Below are positions 36,862-45,509 of a stretch of DNA of 64,000 nt, in pieces. The position numbers were made by a program, and so were the translations under genes. Source of the stretch: Candidatus Woesearchaeota archaeon (GTDB lineage Archaea > Nanobdellota > Nanobdellia > Woesearchaeales > JABGXB01); assembly GCA_018675975.1 (NCBI GenBank), contig JABGXB010000002.1, forward strand, positions 124,001 through 188,000. Direction: 5' to 3'. The stretch's first letter is position 1; each line of letters opens with the position of its first letter. The notes beneath the pieces were generated by a model, which was not told where the DNA came from, ran no database searches, and saw nothing but the letters and a program-made list of their open reading frames with translations.

Positions 36862-39800
36862 CTATATTTTTAATGTAGTAATAGTTGACATACCATGTTC
36901 ATTCATACTAATACCATATAAGTAATTTGCATCACTAATAACTGCATCATTATGAGAAATTACAATATATTGAGCTTTTTTAGAATATGACTCAACATAC
37001 TTTGCAAGCGTCTCAGAATTATGTTTATCTAAAGCAGCATCAATTTCGTCCAATATATAAAATGAATGTGGATCATATTCTTGAATTGCAAATATAAATG
37101 CAAGAGTCGTCATAGTTTTTTCTCCACCAGATAAAGATTTAATATCTAAAAATTTATTTCCACTAAGTCTTACTTTAACACTAAGACCACCTTCAAAAGG
37201 CATTTCTTCATTTTCTAATTCTAAAAATGCCTCACCCTTAGAATTTAAATTTAAAAATATTTCTTTAAAATTATGATTAATTTTATCAAAAGTTTTCATA
37301 AAAATTTCTTTTTTTACAGTTTCAATTTCATTTAACATTAAAAGCACACTTTCTTTTTCTTCTTGTAATTGTTTTATTTTATCAAGCAATTCATTAAATT
37401 CTTTTTCTACAATATCATACATTTCCAATGCCCTTAAATTAACATTTCCAATTTTTACAATTTCATTTTCCCATCTTGTAATCTCAGATTTTAACACACT
37501 TTCATCTTTTTGTACATTAGAATAGTCATTATCTTTAAAAGGCTCAAATTCAGATTCAAGCCCCATTAATTCTGCATTAAATTTAGCTTTTTCAATATTA
37601 GAATTATTTTTAAAATTATCAAAATCTTTTAATTTTAAATTCAATTGAGTTATTTTCAAATTTAACTCATTTACATTAGACTCCAACTCACTTCTTTTTT
37701 GAAATAATTCTTTAAACTGTAAATAAAACTTCTCTGCCTGTTTCTCTTTTAATTTTAAATCATCATCAAATTTCTTATTAACCTCAACTAATTTAATTTT
37801 CTCCTCTTTAAAATCTATAATTTCTTTTTCCATTGACTTTATTATTTTAATAGTTTGACTATCTTCTAAATTCATTATATTCTTAATTTGACTGTTTAAA
37901 GATTGAATTTGCGTATCAACTTTAATTAAATCTTGCTCTAATTCTTTTTTCTTATCTTCAAATGTATTTAACTCCGCAAGAACTTTTGGACTTCGTGTTG
38001 CTGCAACTTTATTTTTCAAACTTGTTTTTTCAATTTTGATTTTTGCCATTTGGCTATTAATTTGACTAATTTTAGTTATAACTTGATCATTTTCTGTATC
38101 CATCTCATCTACTTGTTTAGTTAAAGTTTCTTTTTGAACATCATATTCACCAAGTTCATCACTATCAATATTTAATCTTTTTTCTAAACTTTTTATATCC
38201 CCATCAAGTTCTGATTTAAATGACCGTAATCTATCAATTTTATCCATATTATCATGTCGCTTACTCTCTAATAAACTTAAAACACTACTAGAATCACTAA
38301 ATTGTTTTTCAACTTTTTTAATTTCATCATTTAATTCTTTTTTTGCAAATCCACCAGAACCATGCTTTAATTTTTTTCTATAACCACCAATCATCGCACC
38401 ACTAGCTTCAATTAAATCTCCATCTAATGTTACCATTCTTATTTTTCCAATACCAATTTTTCGTGCCACATCTAAATTTTTAACAATTAAAGTATTTGAA
38501 AAAACATGACTCATAGCATTTTTAAATCTATTATCAAACTTCACTAAATTAATTGCAAAATCAATAGCACCATCTTTTTTAGCGAATATTTGTTGTGAAG
38601 CTTCAATTGGTTTTGATTTAATTTTATTTAATGGTAAAAATCTACAAGCCCCAATTTGTTTGGATTTTAATTCACTAATTATATTACTTGCAACTTTATC
38701 CTCTTCCACAATTATATCTTTAATTCTACCACCAGCACAAATCTCCAAAGCAAGTGAATACTCTTCATTAACTTCCCCCAACTCACTAACCATACCATGA
38801 ATTTGTGGATTTTTACTTTTCATATCTAAAACATAATTAATTGCATTATCCCCAGCAGCATTTTGAACCAAACTATTTTGCTTTGCTTGTAATTTTGCAG
38901 CTTTTTCAGAATAAACATTAACATTATCTCTTGCATTTTTTATTTGAGCAACAAAATTAGAATCATTATTTAATAAAATATTTAATTCTTGAGTAATTTT
39001 TTTAAATTCATCTCTTTTATTTTCCAAATCTTTTAATTGCTTTGCATTTTCTTTTTTTGCAATAGCTAATTTTTCATATTTTTCAGACAAACTCTCAATT
39101 AAAATTTCATACTTATCTTTACGACGTGTAATTTCTTGTTGTTGAGTTCTCAATAAATTTATTTCTTTTTGTAATATTTCTTCCTCTTCATCATGTTTAT
39201 CTATTTGTCCATAAACTGAATCCAAATCATCATTTAATTTGTTTTTATCACGAAATTTTAAAATTGATTTCTTAATTATATCTAATTCTTTTTCAATAGT
39301 ATTTTTCTTTTTTTTCAAACCCTCAATTTCATTTTGAGCAATATCCATTTTAGATTTCATTTCTTGATTTTGTTCATCTAATTGACTTTTTCTCTCTTCC
39401 ACTCTTTTCAATTCTTTGTCAATTGAATTAATTCTAGAATTATTTGTAGCAAGCTCAACTTTAATATTTTCAATTTGTTTTTGTAATTGAACCTGCTCTT
39501 TTTCACCTTTATCTTCAATTTCTTTATTTATTAAATTAATATTATTTTTTTTATTTTTTACATCAGTTTCAATTTCTAAAATTTTTTCATTAAATTTATT
39601 TATTTCTTCTTGATTTTTTAAAATATTTTTTTCAATCAAATCTACTTTTGATTTTCTACCTTCAATTTTTTTAAATAAATATGCTCCATGATTAAAATCA
39701 ATATTTTTTTTTAATTCATTATATTTTAATGCTTGGTCCCTTTCAGTTTTTAATTCAGTTAAATAACCCTCTCTTTCTTTTAATATAATATCTGCTTCCT

Positions 39801-40368
39801 TTAATCTCTCTTCAACTTTATTTAATTCATTTAAGGTTTTTTGTCTTTTTTCTTCATAAACATTAATTCCCGCCACTTCTTCAATTATTTTTCTTCTATC
39901 TTCAAGCTTCATATCAATAAATTTTACAATATCCCCTTGTAATATTATATTAAACCCTTCAGATGTTATTTTACCATAGGCCAACATATTTTGTACTTCA
40001 ACTTTAGTACATTTTTTATCATTAATTTTATACACACCAGTTCCATTATGTTTAACAATTCTTGAAACTTTAACTTCTGGCGTTTCACAAGGAAATAATT
40101 TATTAGAATTATCCAGATAAATACTCACTTCACCCTCTTTTGCAGGATTTTTTAACTTTCCCCCATTATATATTAAATTAGCCGACTTTTCACTCCTAAG
40201 CCCCTTAGCTGAAGACCTTCCTAAAACAAAACATAATGCATCTAAAATATTACTTTTTCCCGATCCATTAGGACCAATTACACAATTAAAATTATCACCA
40301 AATATAAGTTCTGAGCGTTTTGCAAAGGATTTAAATCCCTTCATCTCTAATTTATTAATTTTTGTCAC
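36862..40368 (-). CDS. smc: Chromosome segregation ATPase SMC
   Basis: A full-length SMC of 1168 residues: Walker A GPNGSGKS at 33-40, a first coiled coil, a hinge (about 515-660, with HGMVSELGEVNEEY and ASGAMIGGYRKK), a second coiled coil, signature LSGGEKTM near 1066, and Walker B FYILDEIDAALD. It folds and segregates the chromosome as a dimer with kleisin partners not seen here. A GAGAGGAAA site lies before the start and a TATA box ATTTATAAATA further up. Confidence 0.96.
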   Translation of the reverse strand: MTKINKLEMKGFKSFAKRSELIFGDNFNCVIGPNGSGKSNILDALCFVLGRSSAKGLRSEKSANLIYNGGKLKNPAKEGEVSIYLDNSNKLFPCETPEVKVSRIVKHNGTGVYKINDKKCTKVEVQNMLAYGKITSEGFNIILQGDIVKFIDMKLEDRRKIIEEVAGINVYEEKRQKTLNELNKVEERLKEADIILKEREGYLTELKTERDQALKYNELKKNIDFNHGAYLFKKIEGRKSKVDLIEKNILKNQEEINKFNEKILEIETDVKNKKNNINLINKEIEDKGEKEQVQLQKQIENIKVELATNNSRINSIDKELKRVEERKSQLDEQNQEMKSKMDIAQNEIEGLKKKKNTIEKELDIIKKSILKFRDKNKLNDDLDSVYGQIDKHDEEEEILQKEINLLRTQQQEITRRKDKYEILIESLSEKYEKLAIAKKENAKQLKDLENKRDEFKKITQELNILLNNDSNFVAQIKNARDNVNVYSEKAAKLQAKQNSLVQNAAGDNAINYVLDMKSKNPQIHGMVSELGEVNEEYSLALEICAGGRIKDIIVEEDKVASNIISELKSKQIGACRFLPLNKIKSKPIEASQQIFAKKDGAIDFAINLVKFDNRFKNAMSHVFSNTLIVKNLDVARKIGIGKIRMVTLDGDLIEASGAMIGGYRKKLKHGSGGFAKKELNDEIKKVEKQFSDSSSVLSLLESKRHDNMDKIDRLRSFKSELDGDIKSLEKRLNIDSDELGEYDVQKETLTKQVDEMDTENDQVITKISQINSQMAKIKIEKTSLKNKVAATRSPKVLAELNTFEDKKKELEQDLIKVDTQIQSLNSQIKNIMNLEDSQTIKIIKSMEKEIIDFKEEKIKLVEVNKKFDDDLKLKEKQAEKFYLQFKELFQKRSELESNVNELNLKITQLNLKLKDFDNFKNNSNIEKAKFNAELMGLESEFEPFKDNDYSNVQKDESVLKSEITRWENEIVKIGNVNLRALEMYDIVEKEFNELLDKIKQLQEEKESVLLMLNEIETVKKEIFMKTFDKINHNFKEIFLNLNSKGEAFLELENEEMPFEGGLSVKVRLSGNKFLDIKSLSGGEKTMTTLAFIFAIQEYDPHSFYILDEIDAALDKHNSETLAKYVESYSKKAQYIVISHNDAVISDANYLYGISMNEHGMSTITTLKI

Positions 40369-40422
40369 AAATTTCCTCTCTTTTAATATAATATCCTGAA
40401 AAACTATTTATAAATATTCTGC

Positions 40423-41691
40423 TTACTTTTTATCAAAATCTAAAACATTCTTAAAACTATTTTTACTTAGGTGCAAGTCCTTCTCTGATTCAAGTTCTTG
40501 ATTTATTTTATTTTCTAATACTCCTTTTAAATGATTTCTGTGCATAGAATAAAATAAATTAGTACCTACAATTAAACTCCACATCCCTATAGATTCATAA
40601 GTGAAAAAATTATGATTTTTATAAAAATAATATCCCCCCACTCCATAAGGACTTAGACCTAATATACCTCCTATAATCTTAGATCCAAACATAGTTTTTG
40701 GAAAATAAAATGGATTTTTGTTTTCATCTTCTTTAAAAATACTTCCTAAATTAAAAGGAAATTTTAAACCATTTTTTAAACCAGTTAAAAAATTATTTCC
40801 TAATCCTTTTAAAAAATCACAACTTAACATTTTAAAACCAAATTTAACATAATATTTTGCCACATCTAAAACTGGAACTTCACTCATTTTTGTATCAAAA
40901 ATTTCATTAAAATGTTTTCGTTTAGCTAAATAAGAATTTAAAATAAAAGAAGAATCTTCATTACTTAAATGATCCAAATCTTGTGAAAATTCTTCAAGAG
41001 ATAAACGCCTGTATGGATTTTCATTAGTACCATAATATAATAAATTTGTTAAAATATTTCCAGTTTTTGTATCTTGTTTTAAAATATCTGGATCAATCAT
41101 ATTTTTTAATATTGAACATAATGAATACGTCATACTTTTATCAGACCAAATACCCTCCATTAGTTCCGGTGCTTGAAATGCACCATCATAATCTTCACAA
41201 GAAATTGGTTCCAATTTACTATGTTTGGAAGTAAAATGTTCTAAATTATCTATAACTAAATATTCACTATCTTCATCTTCTTTTTGTATTAATATATTAT
41301 CCAAATTAATATTAGTATTAATTAATTTTTCACTTTTATACAAATTAAATAATACATTAGTCAAATTTTGAACTAAATCAATTGCATCTTCAGGAATAAA
41401 ATAACCCTCTTTTAAATTTTCTCTTAATGTTTGAAAACCAGGATTACATCTTTGAAAATAGTATTTTTGATAATCAAACTCTAAAAAAGCAACAAAATTT
41501 GGTGAATGTTTTTCTAAACAACCTTTTGCTTTTTTTATATATCTTGGAGAAGATTTTGTTTTATCACCTATTTTTTTTAAAACATAACTATTTTTTTTAT
41601 GTTCAATAGATAAAGGTAATTTGGGGTTAGCAAAATTTAATCTTCTAATAAATTCAAGTTTAATTTCCCCTTCTAAGCTTACTGTTTCCAT
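40423..41691 (-). CDS. Membrane-associated protein-kinase-like protein (probable pseudokinase)
   Basis: The order of parts is that of an eukaryotic-type kinase: a short beta-rich N lobe, TNINLDNILI in the position of HRDxKxxN (catalytic Asp replaced by Asn, His/Arg lost, the Asn kept), VIDNLEHF in the DFG position, and FQAPELMEG as the APE motif. After the kinase domain (to about 265) lie helices and two hydrophobic segments (about 335-360 and 368-388). The missing catalytic Asp suggests a pseudokinase or highly divergent kinase. It lies between SMC and the S17e/Alba genes. Confidence 0.65.
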   Translation of the reverse strand: METVSLEGEIKLEFIRRLNFANPKLPLSIEHKKNSYVLKKIGDKTKSSPRYIKKAKGCLEKHSPNFVAFLEFDYQKYYFQRCNPGFQTLRENLKEGYFIPEDAIDLVQNLTNVLFNLYKSEKLINTNINLDNILIQKEDEDSEYLVIDNLEHFTSKHSKLEPISCEDYDGAFQAPELMEGIWSDKSMTYSLCSILKNMIDPDILKQDTKTGNILTNLLYYGTNENPYRRLSLEEFSQDLDHLSNEDSSFILNSYLAKRKHFNEIFDTKMSEVPVLDVAKYYVKFGFKMLSCDFLKGLGNNFLTGLKNGLKFPFNLGSIFKEDENKNPFYFPKTMFGSKIIGGILGLSPYGVGGYYFYKNHNFFTYESIGMWSLIVGTNLFYSMHRNHLKGVLENKINQELESEKDLHLSKNSFKNVLDFDKK

Positions 41692-41758
41692 TAAAAAATA
41701 AAATTGTTTTAATTTTATAAATATTTATCGCCTATTAAAACAAGTTTAAATAATAAAC

Positions 41759-41767
41759 ATTTATAAA
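41759..41767 (+). promoter_or_regulatory. TATA box
   Basis: ATTTATAAA occurs 22-30 bases before the ATG at 41789 and suits a leaderless transcript of the small membrane protein gene. Confidence 0.4.
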
Positions 41768-41788
41768 TAAAAAAATTGTCAGGCTCCT

Positions 41789-41983
41789 ATGAAATATAGT
41801 CAAAATAAGATATATAATTCAGGCAAAGAACCAGAATTAAATGATTTTCTTGCATTATTTGGAAAAACCTTAATTTATGGGACAATTACTGGTATTGTAT
41901 TATCAGGAAGCATAATTGGTAGTAAGAAAGTAATTAATGAATATTTAATCAAACCCACTTATTCTTATATGAGTAAAAAATAA
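41789..41983 (+). CDS. Small single-pass membrane protein
   Basis: A 64-residue protein with one central hydrophobic helix (about 23-46, LFGKTLIYGTITGIVLSGSI) and charged ends. No family was recognised. A TATA box at the right distance and a run of same-strand genes with S17e and Alba support it as real. Confidence 0.5.
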   Translation: MKYSQNKIYNSGKEPELNDFLALFGKTLIYGTITGIVLSGSIIGSKKVINEYLIKPTYSYMSKK

Positions 41984-41985
41984 AT

Positions 41986-41996
41986 AATTTTATAAA
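41986..41996 (+). promoter_or_regulatory. TATA box of S17e-Alba genes
   Basis: AATTTTATAAA lies 23-33 bases before the ATG of S17e (42019), a normal archaeal promoter distance for a leaderless or short-leader transcript. Confidence 0.45.
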
Positions 41997-42018
41997 CAAA
42001 TGGCTGAATCTGAAAGGT

Positions 42019-42219
42019 ATGGGAAGAATTAAAACAAAATTAATTAAAAGAATTAGTAGAGAAATCCTAGAAAAATATAAAGATCAAATAAGTACTGATT
42101 TTAAAGAAACAAATCATAAATTACTTTCTTTTGCTGAAGTTCGAAGCAAAAAATTAAAAAATATTATTGCAGGTTATTTAGTTAGATTAAGAAAAAATAT
42201 GAAAGATTATGAATTATAA
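42019..42219 (+). CDS. rps17e: Ribosomal protein eS17
   Basis: An archaeal/eukaryotic-specific small-subunit protein of 66 residues. MGRIKTKLIKRISREILEKY and EVRSKKLKNIIAGYLVRL match the family along its whole length. It lies 34 bases upstream of Alba, which has its own GAGGAG ribosome binding site, so the two are probably co-transcribed. Confidence 0.93.
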   Translation: MGRIKTKLIKRISREILEKYKDQISTDFKETNHKLLSFAEVRSKKLKNIIAGYLVRLRKNMKDYEL

Positions 42220-42253
42220 TAATTTTTCAAGTAAATAAATAAGAGGAGTAAAA

Positions 42254-42550
42254 ATGACAGAGCAACAAGCAGACAATATAATCTATGTTGGTGCAAAAAG
42301 ATTTATGAATTATGTTACTGGTGTAGTAATGCAATTTACAAATGAAAATAATGCAGAAGTAATTGTAATGGCTAGGGGTAAACATATATCAAAAGCAGTT
42401 GACATTGCACAAGTAGCCGAAAAGAAATTCTTAAATGGACAAATTCATATTGAAAATGTAAAAATATCTTCAGAAGAATATGAAAATAAAGAAGGAAAAC
42501 AAGTAAGAGTTTCTACTATTGCTATAATATTAAAGCGTAATACTGAATAA
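42254..42550 (+). CDS. albA: Alba DNA/RNA-binding protein
   Basis: An archaeal chromatin and RNA-binding protein of 98 residues. NIIYVGAKRFMNYVTGVV, then VIVMARGKHISKAVDIAQVA with the conserved GKxISKAVD helix and the Lys that can be acetylated, and a C-terminal strand with VSTIAIILKR. GAGGAG occurs six bases before the ATG. It is directly upstream of tRNA-Arg and the integrated element. Confidence 0.94.
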   Translation: MTEQQADNIIYVGAKRFMNYVTGVVMQFTNENNAEVIVMARGKHISKAVDIAQVAEKKFLNGQIHIENVKISSEEYENKEGKQVRVSTIAIILKRNTE

Positions 42551-42616
42551 TTTTTTTAATTTTAACAATTTTTATAACTTATTCTTTTTATATTATTAAT
42601 ATTAGAAAATTAAATT

Positions 42617-42690
42617 GGCCCCATAGCATAATCTGGATAGTGTAGAAGGTTTCGACCCTTCTGGTCTGGGTTCGAATCCCAGTGGGGTCG
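42617..42690 (+). tRNA. tRNA-Arg(TCG), integration site
   Basis: GGCCCCA pairs with TGGGGTC (7 bp, one G-T). The anticodon stem GAAGG/CCTTC encloses TTTCGAC, giving anticodon TCG. The T arm CTGGG-TTCGAAT-CCCAG is perfect and the discriminator is G. CCA is not encoded. An integrase reading frame on the same strand runs through the 3' part of this gene without a stop, so the 3' half is the likely attachment site of the element that follows. TATA-like TTTTATATT is about 30 bases upstream. Confidence 0.95.
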
Positions 42691-43589
42691 TTTATTCTTT
42701 ACATTCTATTAAGGAGAGAGTTAATGTTGGAGTAAAACGTACGTATAAATTTGACATAAATCATGCGTATAGTGTAGATATTGAACCCCTCAAATTAGGG
42801 AGATATAGGGAGTTTCTTGAATGGATATATACTCAAAATTATTCTAAAGATCATAACTCTCATTTAATATCTTATTTTAAAAAACACTGGGTGGGGAAGT
42901 TATTCAAAGATGTATTTTCTTTAAAAAAATTTATTTCCAAACAAACTAAAGGAGTGGAGTTCATAGTTAAATCAGCCAGGAGTTATTTAAATTATTTGGA
43001 AGAAACTAATCAAAATTCAAAAGAATATTTAGATAAATGGAGAGAGGTTCTAAAATATAAGAGACAATATCAAGATCATTATATTCCATCAGATGAAGAT
43101 GTAATGAAGAATTTTGAAATAATAAAATCTCACGATGTTCTTAAAATACTTTATTTAGTTTTAGCTACAAGTGGAATTAGATTAGTTGAAGCAATTGAGT
43201 TTTTGAAATCATATGAACAAGATAAGTTTACAGCTCATGATGGATTTGTTTCATACAATATTTCTTCAATAAGAGGAACTAAATGCACAAACAACATCTA
43301 TTTACCTTTGTGGGTCTACAAACAGCTTAAACACATAACAAATTCATATCAAAGTCTTAGGATGAGGGTTAATAAAAAAGGATGTATATTTCCTTTAAAA
43401 TATCTCAGAAAATGGCATTATAACATGATGTTATTTAATGGAGTTCCTGAATCAGTAGTGGATTTTATACAGGGAAGAACAAATAATTCAATTTCATCTA
43501 GACATTATTTGGGAAAGGTTCAACAAGCAAATTATTGGTTTTGCAAATTACTTGGATCTGAAATTAAAGTAATGAATGGTTTTGACTGA
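42627..43589 (+). CDS. SSV-type tyrosine integrase, C-terminal fragment starting inside tRNA-Arg
   Basis: Recombinase domain with the archaeal catalytic set: TSGIRLVEA (Arg I), RGTKCTN (Lys), KYLRKW (KxxR as in SSV1 integrase), QGRTNN (Arg) and SSRHYLG (nucleophile Tyr). A GTG at 42891 gives 232 residues, but the frame is open without any ATG back to 42627, within the tRNA-Arg gene; the peptide read across the tRNA is GFDPSGLGSNPSGVV. This is what is left at one border when an SSV-type integrase gene is cut by integration; the N-terminal part should be at the other border. The 3' end overlaps the convergent gene by 58 bases. Confidence 0.82.
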   Translation, partial: HNLDSVEGFDPSGLGSNPSGVVYSLHSIKERVNVGVKRTYKFDINHAYSVDIEPLKLGRYREFLEWIYTQNYSKDHNSHLISYFKKHWVGKLFKDVFSLKKFISKQTKGVEFIVKSARSYLNYLEETNQNSKEYLDKWREVLKYKRQYQDHYIPSDEDVMKNFEIIKSHDVLKILYLVLATSGIRLVEAIEFLKSYEQDKFTAHDGFVSYNISSIRGTKCTNNIYLPLWVYKQLKHITNSYQSLRMRVNKKGCIFPLKYLRKWHYNMMLFNGVPESVVDFIQGRTNNSISSRHYLGKVQQANYWFCKLLGSEIKVMNGFD

Positions 43590-44482
43590 GCTAATAATAA
43601 ATAGTCATTGGATAAGTATGTTTTATTTTTATTGAGTTTTTTTGAAATCTTATGTAAAAAAAATCTGAATTCTGCACTATATTTTTTTTTTGTAAAGACT
43701 TTTTGAATTATTTTAGGGTGATCATCATTTTTAGCTTTGTCAACATATTCTTTTGTCAATGAAATTTTGTGATTATAATAAAATTTATTTGCAGAATTAA
43801 AGAGAGGTGATTCATCAGTTTCTAAGTAAAGAAAATAAGAATCAATTTCAAACTCATATAAATTTATATCCGCTATTAATTTTTTTAATAAAATTATATT
43901 GTTTCTAAATAGATTGTTTAAATTTGGATAATTATTTTTATCTTTAATTTGATTTTTTACTAATTCAGAAATATTAACATATGTGGTTTGTTTTATTTTA
44001 TAATTTAATATTAACATTGTTTTTTTTATTAAACTACTTAATTTAATATCCTCTGTGTCTTTTTCGAATAATTGTTTTTTGTTTATTTTAGAATTTAATA
44101 AATCTATATTTGTTTCATTTATACCATGAATTCTAATTTGATCATCATATGCAGTCTTATCTTCTAAATTTATCATGTGTATATCCTTATATCTATAATT
44201 TGACAACAGAAGCTTATGTGAAACTTTTCTAGTAGATTGCTCATTTATTTTTATTATGGTATCCGCTTCTTGTTCATGATAGTACTTTTTTTCTACAGAA
44301 TTAATTACGATGTATTGATACAACAGCAATTTTTTTAATATTCTTTCAATTTGTTTTCTATTTGTATTTATTTTCTTTTCTATTTCACGAATTGTTACGC
44401 CTCTATGTCCATTTTTAGCAACGTAATCTAACACTTGTTGTGCATATTTCATTTTTTTTATTTGGTCATTAATTGATTTCAT
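43532..44482 (-). CDS. Winged-helix protein of the integrated element
   Basis: A 316-residue protein whose N terminus is a helix-turn-helix (YVAKNGHRGVTIREIEKKIN, then TNRKQIERILKKLLLYQYI). The rest is charged and mostly helical with no recognised domain. It lies between the integrase fragment and the RHH gene, divergent to the latter, so it may repress the element's early genes. The start region shares a 73-base control gap with the plus-strand genes. Confidence 0.6.
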   Translation of the reverse strand: MKSINDQIKKMKYAQQVLDYVAKNGHRGVTIREIEKKINTNRKQIERILKKLLLYQYIVINSVEKKYYHEQEADTIIKINEQSTRKVSHKLLLSNYRYKDIHMINLEDKTAYDDQIRIHGINETNIDLLNSKINKKQLFEKDTEDIKLSSLIKKTMLILNYKIKQTTYVNISELVKNQIKDKNNYPNLNNLFRNNIILLKKLIADINLYEFEIDSYFLYLETDESPLFNSANKFYYNHKISLTKEYVDKAKNDDHPKIIQKVFTKKKYSAEFRFFLHKISKKLNKNKTYLSNDYLLLAQSKPFITLISDPSNLQNQ

Positions 44483-44555
44483 ATTTGTCTTATTTGTCCT
44501 AAATATTTAAACCTTATGACGGCATATGATTCAATGTAACTATGAGGTAACACAG

Positions 44556-44717
44556 ATGACAAGAAAAATTTATTCAATAATATTTCCTGGTCAGTTGATC
44601 AAGGAAACAGAAAAAATACGGAAAATGTATGGAAGCTCATTTTCTAGCTTGGTAAGACTAGCATTAGAAAATTATGTGAAATACTTTACAGGAGGTAAAA
44701 AAAATGGACAAAAATGA
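44556..44717 (+). CDS. Ribbon-helix-helix (CopG-like) protein
   Basis: A 53-residue protein starting MTRKIYSIIFPGQLIKETEK, a strand followed by two helices (MYGSSFSSLVRLALENYVKYF), the RHH pattern. The start at 44556 is favoured over 44526 by GAGGT eight bases upstream. It is probably a repressor or copy-control protein of the element and overlaps the next gene by 14 bases. Confidence 0.65.
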   Translation: MTRKIYSIIFPGQLIKETEKIRKMYGSSFSSLVRLALENYVKYFTGGKKNGQK

Positions 44718-45048
44718 TACATTGGATTGGCAAGCCTTTGGTAAGGAATTTGTAAAAATTTCTTCAGATGAACAGATTGACATGACATTGTCAAATTGGC
44801 AAACAATAACAAAAGATTATCAAGGTAAATCTACAGTTTATCTTGACTTTGATTGTATGGAAGAAAATGGTCTTCCTTGCAATAAAAAATATCAAACTTC
44901 ATCAAAAAGATTGGCAAGATTGTTTAAGCCTATTATTGAAGAAGCTAAAGAAAAAAATGAAACAACAATAAGAGTACGATTGTTAAAGATGGGTGAAGGC
45001 ATATCATCTAAATTTTCTTTAAATAGAATTTACTCTGGGGACAATTAG
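44704..45048 (+). CDS. Small protein of the integrated element, possible OB-like fold
   Basis: A 114-residue protein, preceded by a strong GGAGGT ribosome binding site. The strand-rich second half (STVYLDFDCMEENGLPCNKK and RVRLLKMGEGISSKFSL) is compatible with a small nucleic-acid-binding domain, but no family match is certain. Position between an RHH regulator and an ERCC4 nuclease points to replication or repair of the element. Confidence 0.5.
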   Translation: MDKNDTLDWQAFGKEFVKISSDEQIDMTLSNWQTITKDYQGKSTVYLDFDCMEENGLPCNKKYQTSSKRLARLFKPIIEEAKEKNETTIRVRLLKMGEGISSKFSLNRIYSGDN

Positions 45049-45065
45049 TCCTTTTTATATTTAAA

Positions 45066-45509
45066 ATGAAACTAGTTGTAGATACCAGAGAACAAAAACC
45101 GTATTCAGATAAGTTCAATACTAGTATTTCTTTTGTATTTAAAACTCTTAGCACAGGAGACTATAGTATTGATGGGTATGAAAACAAGTTTGCTATTGAA
45201 AGAAAATCTAAGGACGATTTTATTTCATCAATAACTTATGATAGAAATCGGTTTGAAAAAGAGGTAAAGCGATCTAAAAATTTGGATTTTTTTGCAGTTT
45301 TAATTGATTGTGATTTTGCGGATTTTGCAAATAGAAATTATTATTCCCAACATGTTACTCCTAACCAGATTTTAGGGACTCTTTATGCTTGGTCAATAAA
45401 GTATAATATACATTTTCATTTTGTAGGATCGAGAACAAATGGAGCTTATGTAGTAGAAAAATTAGCATACAATTATTTAAAATATAGAGGTGCTGAGAGT
45501 GTCAACTGA
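45066..45509 (+). CDS. ERCC4/XPF-type structure-specific nuclease
   Basis: The whole 147-residue protein is an ERCC4 nuclease domain: VVDTREQKPYS, TGDYSIDGYE, and AIERKSKDDFISSI with DRNRFEKEV, giving the GD(n)ERKxxxD active site. It lacks the helicase and tandem HhH parts of XPF, so it is a stand-alone nuclease as found on viruses and plasmids. It should cut branched DNA. It overlaps the next gene by 20 bases. Confidence 0.85.
   Translation: MKLVVDTREQKPYSDKFNTSISFVFKTLSTGDYSIDGYENKFAIERKSKDDFISSITYDRNRFEKEVKRSKNLDFFAVLIDCDFADFANRNYYSQHVTPNQILGTLYAWSIKYNIHFHFVGSRTNGAYVVEKLAYNYLKYRGAESVN

Noticed and set aside
42000-42032. Small frame starting ATG at 42000 before S17e
   Set aside because: It reads only ten codons to a TAA and is out of frame with S17e; the S17e start at 42019 gives the exact family N terminus.
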